A DNA stretch of 64,000 bases from Mycobacterium bohemicum DSM 44277. GTDB lineage: Bacteria; Actinomycetota; Actinomycetes; Mycobacteriales; Mycobacteriaceae. A model generated the notes under the pieces. The model did not search any database. It was not told where the DNA came from and was given only the letters and a program-made list of their open reading frames with translations. Location: positions 235,976 to 299,975 of the forward strand of contig NZ_CSTD01000003.1 of assembly GCF_001053185.1 (NCBI RefSeq), read 5' to 3'. The position numbers and the translations under genes are program-made. This document shows positions 29,257 to 45,088 of this stretch, one piece after another (position 1 is the stretch's first letter; each line of letters opens with the position of its first letter).

Positions 29257-30771
29257 ATGACGTCCACACAAACCGCCGAAACCGCTAACCCGTACCTCGA
29301 AGGCTTCCTGGCGCCGGTGAGCTCCGAGGTGACCGCCTATGACCTGCCGGTCACCGGGCACATCCCGGACCACCTCGACGGGCGCTACCTGCGCAACGGC
29401 CCCAACCCGGCCGCCGAGGTCGATCCGGCGACCTATCACTGGTTCAGCGGCGATGGCATGGTGCACGGCGTCGCGCTGCGCGAGGGCAAGGCACGGTGGT
29501 ACCGCAACCGCTGGGTGCGCAGCGCGTCGGTGTGCAAGGCGCTGGGGGAGCAGCCGCCGGCACGGCTCGACCCGCGGGCGGGCATCCTGTCGCTGGGGGC
29601 CAACACCAGTGTCCTGAATCACGCCGGACGCACCCTCGCCCTCGTCGAGGGTGGCGTGGCCAACTACGAGCTCACCGACGAGCTGGACACCGTCGGGACC
29701 TGCGACTTCGACGGCACCCTGTACGGCGGCTACACCGCCCATCCCCACCGCGATCCGCGCACCGGCGAATTGCATGCGGTGTCATACTCTTTCGCCCGCG
29801 GGCGAAGGGTGCAGTACTCGGTGATCGGCACCGACGGACGGGCCCGCCGAACGGTCGACATCTCGGTCTCGGGATCGCCGATGATGCACGATTTCTCGCT
29901 GACCGACAAATATGTCGTGATCTACGACCTGCCGGTGACCTTCGAGGCCGCGCAGGTCCTTCCGGCCAACCTGCCGCGCTGGCTGGATCTGCCGGCGCGG
30001 CTGGTGGCGCAGTCGCTGATCGGCCGGGTCCGCGTGCCGGGTCCCATCAACGCGATGTTCAACCGCAATCCCAAGCACTCCGACCAGATGCCGTACGCGT
30101 GGAACCCCCGCTATCCGGCGCGCATCGGGGTCATGCCGCGGGAGGGCGGCAATGCCGACGTCCGGTGGTTCGAGATCGAGCCCTGCTACATCTACCACCC
30201 GCTCAATGCGTACTCCGAGATGCGCGAGGGCCCTCAAACAAGTTCAGAGGTCCTGGTGCTCGATGTGGTCAGGTATTCGCGGATGTTCGACCGCGACCGG
30301 CGCGGACCGGGTGACACTCCGCCGACGCTGGACCGCTGGACCGTCAACCTGGCGACGGGCGCGGTCGCCACCGAAACACGCGACGACCGGTCCCAGGAGT
30401 TCCCCCGGATCAACGAGTCCCGGCTCGGGGCGGAACACCGCTTCGGCTACACCGTCGGCTTCGACTATGTCGGCGACGGGGCCACCGACTTGCCGACCGG
30501 CCTGTACAAACACGACTACGCGACCGGTTCCGTTCAGGTCGCGGCGCTCGATCCCGACCTCGTGGTCGGCGAGATGTGCTTCGTGCCGAACCCGTCGGCC
30601 TCCCCGGCGACGCAGGCCGAGGACGACGGCGTCCTGATGGGCTACGGCTACCACCGCGGCCGCCAGGAGGGCCAGCTGCTGATCCTGGACGCCCAGGCGC
30701 TCGAGCCCATGGCCACCGTCCACCTGCCGCAGCGGGTGCCGATCGGCTTCCACGGCAACTGGGCCGGTTGA
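29257..30771 (+). CDS. Carotenoid cleavage oxygenase (RPE65 family), 504 aa
   Basis: Seven-bladed propeller non-heme iron dioxygenase cleaving carotenoids or apocarotenals to retinal-type products. Signature blocks: YLRNGPNPAAEVDPATYHWF near the start, GYTAHPHRDPRTGEL, MMHDFSLTDKYVV, YHPLNAYSE, and the final GFHGNW supplying the last iron His. Counterpart of Rv0654, which has about 501 aa. GGAG ribosome site before the ATG. Regulation probably by the divergent TetR protein. Confidence 0.93.
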   Translation: MTSTQTAETANPYLEGFLAPVSSEVTAYDLPVTGHIPDHLDGRYLRNGPNPAAEVDPATYHWFSGDGMVHGVALREGKARWYRNRWVRSASVCKALGEQPPARLDPRAGILSLGANTSVLNHAGRTLALVEGGVANYELTDELDTVGTCDFDGTLYGGYTAHPHRDPRTGELHAVSYSFARGRRVQYSVIGTDGRARRTVDISVSGSPMMHDFSLTDKYVVIYDLPVTFEAAQVLPANLPRWLDLPARLVAQSLIGRVRVPGPINAMFNRNPKHSDQMPYAWNPRYPARIGVMPREGGNADVRWFEIEPCYIYHPLNAYSEMREGPQTSSEVLVLDVVRYSRMFDRDRRGPGDTPPTLDRWTVNLATGAVATETRDDRSQEFPRINESRLGAEHRFGYTVGFDYVGDGATDLPTGLYKHDYATGSVQVAALDPDLVVGEMCFVPNPSASPATQAEDDGVLMGYGYHRGRQEGQLLILDAQALEPMATVHLPQRVPIGFHGNWAG

Positions 30772-30907
30772 GGGCGCGGTCTCGACTCGGTCAAATTCGG
30801 TCCGCGCGGTTCCGCAACCCTGATGCCGTGCCTGCGACGTGCGCTACAGTGACTCATGCCACAGAAAAGGGCAGGTGGCAGGCACGCGCGTCGAGGGAAG
30901 GATCCTC

Positions 30908-31918
30908 ATGGGAGTCGCTATTCAGGTCAACGGGCTCACGAAGTCCTTTGGATCCTCCAGGATTTGGGAAGACGTGACGCTCGAACTCCCCGCGGGTGAG
31001 GTCAGCGTTCTTCTCGGCCCGTCCGGTACCGGCAAATCGGTGTTCCTGAAATCGCTGATCGGTCTGCTGCGGCCGGAGCGCGGTTCCATCGTCATCGACG
31101 GCACCGACATCATCGAGTGCTCGGCCAAGGAGCTTTACGAGATTCGCACGCTGTTCGGCGTCATGTTCCAGGACGGCGCGCTGTTCGGCTCGATGAACCT
31201 CTTCGACAACGCGGCCTTCCCGCTGCGCGAGCACACCAAGAAGAAAGAGGGCGAGATCCGTGACATCGTCATGGAGAAGCTCGAAATGGTGGGCCTCAAG
31301 GGTGATGAGAAGAAGTTCCCCGGCGAGATCTCCGGCGGTATGCGCAAGCGCGCGAGCCTGGCCCGGGCCCTGGTGCTGGACCCGCAGATCATCCTCTGCG
31401 ACGAGCCCGACTCCGGCCTGGACCCCGTGCGGACCGCCTACCTGAGCCAGCTGATCATCGACATCAACGCCCAGATCGACGCGACCGTCCTGATCGTGAC
31501 GCACAACATCAACATCGCCCGCACCGTGCCGGACAACATGGGCATGCTGTTCCGCCGCAAGCTGGTCATGTTCGGCCCCCGCGAGGTGCTGCTGACCAGC
31601 GACGAGCCGGTCGTGCGCCAGTTCCTCAACGGCCGCCGCATCGGGCCCATCGGCATGTCCGAGGAGAAGGACGAGGCGACCATGGCCGAGGAGCAGGCCA
31701 TGGTGGACGCCGGTCACCACTCCGGCGGTGTCGAGGAGATCGAGGGCGTGCCGCCGCAGATCATCGCGACGCCGGGTATGCCGGAGCGCAAGGCCGTGGC
31801 CCGCCGCCAGGCCCGCGTCCGCGAGATGCTGCACACCTTGCCGAAGAAGGCCCAGGCCGCGATCCTCGACGACCTCGAGGGCACGCACCAGTATCAGGCG
31901 GACCCGTTCGGCCGCTGA
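30908..31918 (+). CDS. mkl: Mce-system ABC transporter ATPase Mkl (MceG), 336 aa
   Basis: ATPase that energises the Mce lipid/cholesterol importers together with YrbE permeases encoded elsewhere. Walker A GPSGTGKS (37-44), Q-loop FQDGALFGSMNL, signature ISGGMRKR, Walker B ILCDEPDSGLDP and switch His in VTHNINIARTVPDN. The C-terminal 80 residues form the MceG-specific extension (MPERKAVARRQARVREML). Start 30908 follows AAGGATCCTC. A GTG at 30839 would give the 359-aa form annotated in M. tuberculosis. Confidence 0.93.
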   Translation: MGVAIQVNGLTKSFGSSRIWEDVTLELPAGEVSVLLGPSGTGKSVFLKSLIGLLRPERGSIVIDGTDIIECSAKELYEIRTLFGVMFQDGALFGSMNLFDNAAFPLREHTKKKEGEIRDIVMEKLEMVGLKGDEKKFPGEISGGMRKRASLARALVLDPQIILCDEPDSGLDPVRTAYLSQLIIDINAQIDATVLIVTHNINIARTVPDNMGMLFRRKLVMFGPREVLLTSDEPVVRQFLNGRRIGPIGMSEEKDEATMAEEQAMVDAGHHSGGVEEIEGVPPQIIATPGMPERKAVARRQARVREMLHTLPKKAQAAILDDLEGTHQYQADPFGR

Positions 31919-35954
<4,036 letters not shown>

Positions 35955-35971
35955 ATCTTTTCAGTCACTAA

Positions 35972-39946
<3,975 letters not shown>

Positions 39947-39956
39947 TTCGACACGA

Positions 39957-39994
39957 CGAAAAAGCCCCGGGGTTTTACGCCCCGGGGCTTTTCG
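39957..39994 (+). terminator. Rho-independent terminator of rpoBC
   Basis: Stem AGCCCCGGGG / CCCCGGGGCT (39963-39972 with 39980-39989), 7-nt loop, followed by TTTCG. The A-rich left flank pairs with the T tract, making it bidirectional. Located 10 bp after the rpoC stop. Confidence 0.88.
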
Positions 39995-40001
39995 TTGGCC
40001 G

Positions 40002-40058
40002 CCGAGTGTGCTGCCAGCTTCACACTCGGCGCCGAGTGTGCGGCCAGTTTCACACTCG
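40002..40058. repeat. Two tandem 28-bp palindromic repeats downstream of rpoC
   Basis: CCGAGTGTG...CACACTCGG at 40002-40029 and CGAGTGTG...CACACTCG at 40033-40058, sharing the loop pattern CNGCCAGYTT, on a 30-bp period. Each unit can form a hairpin. Resembles small dispersed palindromic elements rather than a terminator, since no T tract follows. Confidence 0.7.
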
Positions 40059-40129
40059 CGCGTGGGTAAGGGTGGCTTGCACATTGGCCTAATTCCGCGT
40101 GTGCTTAGGGGCCAAGGAGGTGGGAAGCG

Positions 40130-40669
40130 ATGCGAGAACCGGCTGCGGGCCCCGACGCCATACCGGTCGAGGAGTGGTTGAGGTTCCAGGGCGAGGTCTT
40201 CATCAACTTTCGCAACCACACCTATCAGTGGGTGAAAATCAAGCTGTTCGCGTTGCCGGCCGACGTCGACGACTAGACTGTGTTGAGGCTGCTGGTTGGT
40301 CACATCCGCTACCGCGACAGCTACGGCGGCACGGGCGATAAGGACATGGAAACCATCCATGGGCCGTATTGGCTGTACGCGGTTACACCGGAACTCTTTT
40401 CCCCTGTCTCTGCCACCGATGCCGAAACCCTGATTCGCACGTGGGCCGAGTACGCGGCACCGCTTCCCGATGGCCGCCGCGATGAGATGGAGCGGGAGTT
40501 GTATCCGCGGATCCGAAACGCGACAAGCCGATACCAGTTGCCGGACCTACGCGATACCGCCGAACACGACTGGGGCAGCTCCGTCGGCTCCGTCACGGGT
40601 TTCTTCGAGTTCGTACTGATCGACCGAAGCGCGGGCGACGTGGCACTGGTAGTTGCCAGCGACGACTAG
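40130..40669 (+). pseudogene. First copy of a 179-aa conserved protein, interrupted by TAG at codon 49
   Basis: Frame from ATG 40130 (preceded by AAGGAGG) reads 48 codons to a TAG at 40274-40276, then continues in the same frame to 40669. Ignoring the TAG it encodes 179 residues co-linear with the intact copy at 42633-43172 (GEVFINFR, LFALP, RYRDSY, IHGPYWL, AEHDWGSSVGS, VALVVASDD shared). At the stop the intact copy has Asp/Glu-rich codons. Its final TAG overlaps that of the convergent gene through a shared CTAG. Function unknown. Confidence 0.85.
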
Positions 40670-41310
40670 CTCCCGCCGTCACCGTCGATGAGCGCGGCAA
40701 CGAACCCGCGGTATACCGCATCGCTGAGCCGGTTGATGTCCTGTGACAGTCGAGCCCGACACTCCGTCGCGACGAACAGGCTGTGCACAATCAGGCGGCT
40801 AGCGTGTGGCTGGTCCGAACCGGCCACGTAGCTACTCTGCTGTACCCATGTGCCGTGGCTCCGCGGGCCATGTACGGGTCGGCTACCGATGAGGGCGATG
40901 CCCGTACTCCGCACCGCGGCCGTCCACCGCCGCGGTGAGACGGGCAGCACTTTGGTAACGATGTGGGCAGTGCCAAGAGCACGCAACGTGCCTGCGGACT
41001 TTTCGAGTACATCGGAGAACGAGGGCCACCCGGTGCAGCCGAATACGCATATGGTTTCGGCGGCCTCCGATCCACCCTCATCGCGCTTTCCGTAAACCGC
41101 GACCCTTGCCATCGGCATCTCGACGTTGGCTGGGAGTGCGACAGCATGCCAACTGTGAGGAATTCCCAACCGCTGCAGCCATTCCGGGAGGCGGTCGCCG
41201 GTGAGCGCAACCACGTCCTCGATCTCCATCCACTCGTCTTCGGTGAGCACATCCTTCATCGAGGACGCCGCGCGCGACTGCCATTCGGGTAGTGGAAACG
41301 AAGTGCTCAT
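40666..41310 (-). CDS. Conserved protein of the T7SS toxin-like locus, copy 1, 214 aa
   Basis: Paralogue of the protein at 43180-43779. Shared blocks include LPEWLQRLGIP, AETICVFGCTGWPSFSDVL, RWTAAVRSTGIA and WVQQSSYVAGSDQPHASRLI. No signal peptide or membrane segment. The overall alpha/beta pattern recalls LpqN-like mycobacterial proteins, but this is only an impression. The start ATG overlaps the stop of a relict mini-ORF (ATGA), as the intact copy overlaps its upstream gene. It may be the partner or immunity protein for a T7SS substrate (inference from context). Confidence 0.75.
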   Translation of the reverse strand: MSTSFPLPEWQSRAASSMKDVLTEDEWMEIEDVVALTGDRLPEWLQRLGIPHSWHAVALPANVEMPMARVAVYGKRDEGGSEAAETICVFGCTGWPSFSDVLEKSAGTLRALGTAHIVTKVLPVSPRRWTAAVRSTGIALIGSRPVHGPRSHGTWVQQSSYVAGSDQPHASRLIVHSLFVATECRARLSQDINRLSDAVYRGFVAALIDGDGGS

Positions 41311-41396
41311 GGCGTCGCCGACGCACCGCCCTGCCCGCCCCCGAAGAGGATGGTCCACACCGAGTCTCCGCCATTGTCCACACGAAGCGGCTGCAT
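41307..41396 (-). pseudogene. Relict fusion: start of the EspC-like gene joined to the end of the WXG-type gene
   Basis: A 29-codon frame, MQPLRVDNGGDSVWTILF then GGGQGGASATP. The first seven residues equal the start of the EspC-like protein at 45385, and the last 17 match the C-terminus of the 436-aa protein (VWTILTGGGQSGEAAAP). Everything between has been deleted, leaving the downstream gene in its original coupled position. Upstream of it, 41397-41450 resembles the sequence upstream of 45385. Confidence 0.8.
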
Positions 41397-41496
41397 GGGC
41401 GAAAGTCTATTCAGCATTCGACAATGCGAAAGTCACCCGACCGACCACAGACGAACCATCAGTCGTTGCTCCGATGAGCGCGCGCGACCGTCGCAT

Positions 41497-41877
41497 TCAT
41501 GTAGATGATTCGTCGCCGCTTCTCGGCGGTGGGTTTCCGTATAGGCGAGGCTCGTTGATCACGGGCGGAGTTCGATCGCGCTCGTGCTTGGTCGGTTCGA
41601 TGCCCGTCTGGGGGGTATGCCGGTACGCCGCTGGAATGTCGGACGGGTGCTCAGGCAACCCGTCGCGGGGGAAGCCGAACCACCAGATGGTGTCTCGCTC
41701 GCCCGGCCGACGAAATGACGCGGACGGTTGGTTCTCCTCGAAATCCAGCAGGTAGTAATACAGCACTGCTTCGTCCAAGTCCGGCCAGGGACCGGGGTCG
41801 ATGATCGACTCCCTGGTGTCGCGGGCCAGCCCCCACGTTCTGTCCGACGGGGGTGCTGTGTACACCAGGTACATCAT
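41497..41877 (-). CDS. Hypothetical protein, 126 aa
   Basis: Unrecognised. MMYLVYTAPPSDRTWGLARD, an acidic middle (DLDEAVLYYYLLDFEEN), aromatic FRRPGERDTIWWFGFPRDG and a polar Pro-rich tail. No membrane segment. No strong ribosome site. It lies in the degenerate middle part of the toxin-like locus and could be an immunity-type protein or a remnant. Codon use is less GC-extreme than in the core genes. Confidence 0.5.
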   Translation of the reverse strand: MMYLVYTAPPSDRTWGLARDTRESIIDPGPWPDLDEAVLYYYLLDFEENQPSASFRRPGERDTIWWFGFPRDGLPEHPSDIPAAYRHTPQTGIEPTKHERDRTPPVINEPRLYGNPPPRSGDESST

Positions 41878-41889
41878 CGGTCCATCGGT

Positions 41890-42000
41890 CTAGGCGTGCG
41901 AGACCAGAAACGGCTCGTGTCCGTTGTCGTTCTCGAACTCGATGCGGTCCAACAAGTTTCGCAACACGTCCGCCGCGAACCCATGTTGGGCTGCGGTGGA
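41890..42000 (-). pseudogene. C-terminal fragment of an unidentified protein
   Basis: A reading frame without a start encodes AAQHGFAADVLRNLLDRIEF then NDNGHEPFLVSHA and a TAG at 41890-41892. It has good amphipathic-helix character. It follows the 76-aa frame in a different phase and may be its frameshifted continuation or a separate relic. Confidence 0.35.
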
Positions 42001-42001
42001 T

Positions 42002-42232
42002 TCAGTTGATGGGCACATTTTTGTTCACCCACGGCGGGCATAGCGTCCAGCCCGGTCCCACTTCGACCACTCCGCTGCCTCCCTCGAGGGGATACATTGA
42101 AATAATTCCTTTCTGACCCCCGTCAGGGACGCCGGCGCGCCCCTCGTTGATGTTCGCCACGATCCTCATCGTGAGACTTTCGCCAGTGTCTTCGCAGTCC
42201 GCGAACCCCAGCGGTCCTGATGTGCAGTGCAC
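42002..42232 (-). CDS. Hypothetical protein or gene remnant, 76 aa
   Basis: GTG-initiated frame MHCTSGPLGFADCEDTGESL... ending PGWTLCPPWVNKNVPIN. Four cysteines suggest an exported or secreted fragment, but no signal sequence is present. Just upstream the first 13 codons of the EspC-like gene (42288 inward) are joined to this DNA, so its original 5' end is probably lost. Confidence 0.35.
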   Translation of the reverse strand: MHCTSGPLGFADCEDTGESLTMRIVANINEGRAGVPDGGQKGIISMYPLEGGSGVVEVGPGWTLCPPWVNKNVPIN

Positions 42233-42248
42233 ACGATTGATCGGGACC

Positions 42249-42439
42249 TCGCCTGCACGGCGGCGGTATCCACACGCAGCGGCTGCATGAGCGGAAGTCT
42301 ATTCAGAATGCGGCGCCGCGAAAGTCACCCGGACCGCCCACTCACTACACTGGCCACGTGCTCATCGGCTCGCACGTCCGCAACGACGACCCGCTCGCCG
42401 CCGCCCAGGCCGACGGCGCCGACGTAGTGCAGTTCTTCC
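42249..42439. repeat. 191-bp duplication of the EspC-like/end promoter region
   Basis: 42249-42439 equals 45346-45536 (offset 3,097 bp) with only three mismatches. It includes the first codons of the EspC-like gene (minus strand), the whole divergent promoter region and the first codons of end. A more diverged third copy, about 41376-41450, keeps only the EspC-like start and adjoining upstream bases. Confidence 0.92.
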
Positions 42440-42558
42440 CGGCGACCCCGTCCGCCCCGCTGATCATCATGCTGCACGGCGGATTCGGCACCGCCGAACA
42501 GGGCCCGCCGCTTGGCGGCGTCCTCGCCCTCGAGCGTGAAGCCAGCTCTAGGCGCTGA
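42358..42558 (+). pseudogene. Chimeric relict: 5' end of endonuclease IV gene joined to an esterase-like fragment
   Basis: GTG at 42358 opens a 66-codon frame. Residues 1-27 ([20 protein letters not shown] ...) are the start of End. They continue directly into APLIIMLHGGFGTAEQ, which resembles the catalytic-region start of LpqP/poly-hydroxybutyrate depolymerase proteins (compare APLVVVLHGYSGSARQ in lpqP, 46216-47058). The rest is unmatched. It is probably a rearrangement scar. Confidence 0.65.
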
Positions 42559-42632
42559 AAGCAGTTGATGGCGGGTGACTTGCTTCGTCACAACTTTTCG
42601 CGTGTGCTTCTGGTTAAGGAGGCAGGGAAGCG

Positions 42633-43172
42633 ATGGGCGAACCGAACAGCAGTGGGGCCAGCGCGGTGCCCGCGGAGCAGCGGTTGGTGTACCAAGGCGA
42701 GGTTTTCATCAACTTTCGGACCAGTCGGCAATGGGTGGTCATGAAGCTGTTCGCGCTGCCACCCGACGCCAACGACGACGAGGTTTTGAAGCTGTTGATT
42801 CGCCACGTCCGTTATCGCGACAGCTATGCGTCGCGAGACTTCAAGGATGCTAAAACGATTCACGGACCTTACTGGTTGCACGCCATTACGCCTGAGGTCT
42901 TTTCACGTGCCTCGGCGCAGGACGCCGAGGCATTGCTTCGCACATGGGCTGAATATCAGGCGCCGTTACCCGCGGCCCGTCGCGACCAGATGGAAAGCGA
43001 GCTCTATCCGCGCATTCGCAGCGCGACCGCCCTATACCAGCTCGCCGATCTGCGGGATACGGCTGAACATGATTGGGGCTCATCCGTGGGTTCGGACAGC
43101 GGTTTTCACGAGTTTGTGCTCATCGATCGCCGCGCCGGCAGTGTGGCACTGGTTGTCGCCAGCGACGATTAG
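42633..43172 (+). CDS. Conserved protein of the T7SS toxin-like locus, intact copy, 179 aa
   Basis: Intact form of the amber-interrupted gene at 40130. Regions: QGEVFINFRTSRQWVVMKLF, a helix-rich middle (AEALLRTWAEYQAPLP) and AEHDWGSSVGSDSGFHEFVL with a final beta hairpin ALVVASDD. No signal peptide or membrane segment. Strong ribosome site AAGGAGGCAGGGAAGCG before the ATG, shared with copy 1, including 15-20 bp of homologous upstream DNA. Convergent with the next gene, 7 bp between stops. Unknown function. Confidence 0.75.
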   Translation: MGEPNSSGASAVPAEQRLVYQGEVFINFRTSRQWVVMKLFALPPDANDDEVLKLLIRHVRYRDSYASRDFKDAKTIHGPYWLHAITPEVFSRASAQDAEALLRTWAEYQAPLPAARRDQMESELYPRIRSATALYQLADLRDTAEHDWGSSVGSDSGFHEFVLIDRRAGSVALVVASDD

Positions 43173-43179
43173 CAGTCGG

Positions 43180-43779
43180 CTACGTGTCGGCGAGTCCGGC
43201 AACGAAGCCTTCATAGACTGCGTCGCTGGCCTCCCTGATGTCATCAGACAGTCGGGCCTGACTCGCCGTCTCGACGAACAGGGAGTGCACGATCAGTCGA
43301 CCGGCGTGCGGTTGGTCTGAACCGGCGACGTAGTTGCTCTGCTGAACCCATACGCTCCGATCGCGCACGTGGGCAATTCCACTGCTGCGCACGGCAGCGG
43401 TCCACTGGACCGGCGGGATGGGCAATACCTTGACGGCGATGTCGGAGGCGTTCATACCGCGCAGCATTCGGTCCGCGTTATGGAAGACGTCGGAGAAGAG
43501 GGGTCGGCCGGTGTAGCCGAAAACGCTGATGGTTTCGGCGGCGTCCCACTCGCCGCTGCCACGTGGCCCGGTCACGGCGACCAGCGCCCACGGCGCACTG
43601 GTACCGTCGGCTGGCGGACTCAACTCCCAACCCCGGGGGACACCTAACCGCTTCAGCCACTCAGGTATCTCAACAGCGGGAAGAGCGGCCACGTCGTCGA
43701 TGTACTCGTCCTCGATCAACACGTCGACAAGTGACGGCGGCAGTGGTTCGTGCATCGGCCCGGTCGGTGACGCACTCAC
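43180..43779 (-). CDS. Conserved protein downstream of the WXG-type gene, copy 2, 199 aa
   Basis: Paralogue of the protein at 40666-41310. Blocks IPEWLKRLGVPRGWEL, AETISVFGYTGRPLFSDVF, WTAAVRSSGIAHV and WVQQSNYVAGSDQPHAGRL. GTG start at 43779 overlaps the stop of the 436-aa gene (GTGA), so its translation is coupled to that gene. A cytoplasmic chaperone or immunity role for the T7SS substrate is plausible from position but unproven. Confidence 0.78.
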   Translation of the reverse strand: MSASPTGPMHEPLPPSLVDVLIEDEYIDDVAALPAVEIPEWLKRLGVPRGWELSPPADGTSAPWALVAVTGPRGSGEWDAAETISVFGYTGRPLFSDVFHNADRMLRGMNASDIAVKVLPIPPVQWTAAVRSSGIAHVRDRSVWVQQSNYVAGSDQPHAGRLIVHSLFVETASQARLSDDIREASDAVYEGFVAGLADT

Positions 43780-45086
43780 GGCGCGGCCGCCTCTCCGCTT
43801 TGCCCACCGCCGGTAAGGATCGTCCACACCAGGACCCCGCCGACCATCACCCATCCGAACACTGCCTTACCTCCCTCACTGAGGTCATGGCCGACCTGCG
43901 GTAACCAGGACGGCCCGCCGGGCGCTGGTGGGGCCGGGTGCGGCACAGGTAATCCCGGCGCATCCGGTTGGTCCCAGCCGAACACGGGCGGTTGTTGTAC
44001 CGGGCTCACGGTGAATCCGGGCGGGGATGGGTTCTGCAACCAGGGCGGGAGGTCGGCCGGATGCGGCATTTGCGTCGGTGGCAGCGTCGGCGGTGGTGGA
44101 TGTGCCGACGGCAACGGTGGCGGCTCGGGAATCGGATACTGACCAACACCCGGCAGTACCGGCGGATTGTCGACAAACGGCAACAACGGCAAGTGAATCT
44201 TGGGCCCCTTGGTCTTGCCCGGTGGGACTGCTTCAATGGTCGGCCCCCCGGACGTGCTGTCCGGGCGCAACTTGATCTCCGTGCCATCCGGGAGTTTCAT
44301 CCGCGGGAATCCACCCGAATTGGGCAAGTCGCCGACGGCGCCTTTACTCAACCAATCGAAGAATTTCCGAATCTCTTCCGGGGTGTCCAACTCTCGATTT
44401 GGATCGTTCTTGCCTGGTCGAAGTTGGAGCAGAATCTTTCGGATGTCGTCCCAATTCTTGGGTGGGGGAAGATCTTTCCAGGGCGGGTCCGCCCCCGGAT
44501 TGGTCGGCGGCGCCGGCTCCTGCTTGAACGTGTGGTTGTCGACGCCGTGAACCTGCGGCGCCTGCGGGAAGGTGTCGCGGATCCCGGCGACCGCCGCGGT
44601 GACCCGCCCGGCGACCTGCTGGTCCAGGGCGACCAGCTGCACGGCGCGCTGGCGGATGTCGGCGGCGAGGGCCTGCGCCTGGGCTTCGCGGGCGGCGCGC
44701 TGCGCCGCCGATCCGCCCGCGGAGCGGTCGATGACCGACATCTCCTCGTCGACGTCGAACCCGGCGGTGTTGGCGTCTCGCACCGCGTACCGCAACCGCG
44801 AGCGGGCCGCATCCAGGTCCGAGGCACCGCCGCGGGCCGTCTTGGCGGCCGCTTGCAGCTGGTCGGCCGCCCCACTGGTCGCTCGCATGTCCGAATGCGT
44901 CGCCGAGCGCAGCGCCGCGGCCCCCTCGCCCTGCCAATCGACCGACAGCGCATCACGCCAAACCTGGTGGGCGGCCCCGTAACTACGCGCGCCGACGGCC
45001 TCCCAGTGATCGGCGGCCTCGCTGAGATGTTCGGTGGGCCAGGACAACAGCTGCGAGAGGTCGGGAAACGCCGCGACCGTGGCCAT
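43776..45086 (-). CDS. WXG-type T7SS substrate with central domain, Pro-rich region and C-terminal membrane segment, 436 aa
   Basis: Residues 1-190 are a helical WXG100/LXG-like domain (LSWPTEHLSEAADHWEAVGA, SVDWQGEGAAALRSATHSDM), with the W-x-G at VDWQG. Residues about 205-305 form a compact domain (NWDDIRKILLQLRPGKNDP, then RMKLPDGTEIKLRPDSTSGG and GPKIHLP) that looks like an effector module. Residues 306-400 are Pro-rich (PEPPPLPSAHPPPPTLPPTQ). A hydrophobic segment (AVFGWVMVGGVLVWTIL) ends the protein. The ATG is 2 bp after the EspC-like stop. The architecture resembles polymorphic toxins exported by ESX systems. Activity unknown. Confidence 0.75.
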   Translation of the reverse strand: MATVAAFPDLSQLLSWPTEHLSEAADHWEAVGARSYGAAHQVWRDALSVDWQGEGAAALRSATHSDMRATSGAADQLQAAAKTARGGASDLDAARSRLRYAVRDANTAGFDVDEEMSVIDRSAGGSAAQRAAREAQAQALAADIRQRAVQLVALDQQVAGRVTAAVAGIRDTFPQAPQVHGVDNHTFKQEPAPPTNPGADPPWKDLPPPKNWDDIRKILLQLRPGKNDPNRELDTPEEIRKFFDWLSKGAVGDLPNSGGFPRMKLPDGTEIKLRPDSTSGGPTIEAVPPGKTKGPKIHLPLLPFVDNPPVLPGVGQYPIPEPPPLPSAHPPPPTLPPTQMPHPADLPPWLQNPSPPGFTVSPVQQPPVFGWDQPDAPGLPVPHPAPPAPGGPSWLPQVGHDLSEGGKAVFGWVMVGGVLVWTILTGGGQSGEAAAP

Positions 45087-45088
45087 GA

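Noticed and set aside
40002..40058. Second rpoBC terminator
   Set aside because: Palindromes lack a T tract, and a strong terminator already lies directly after rpoC.
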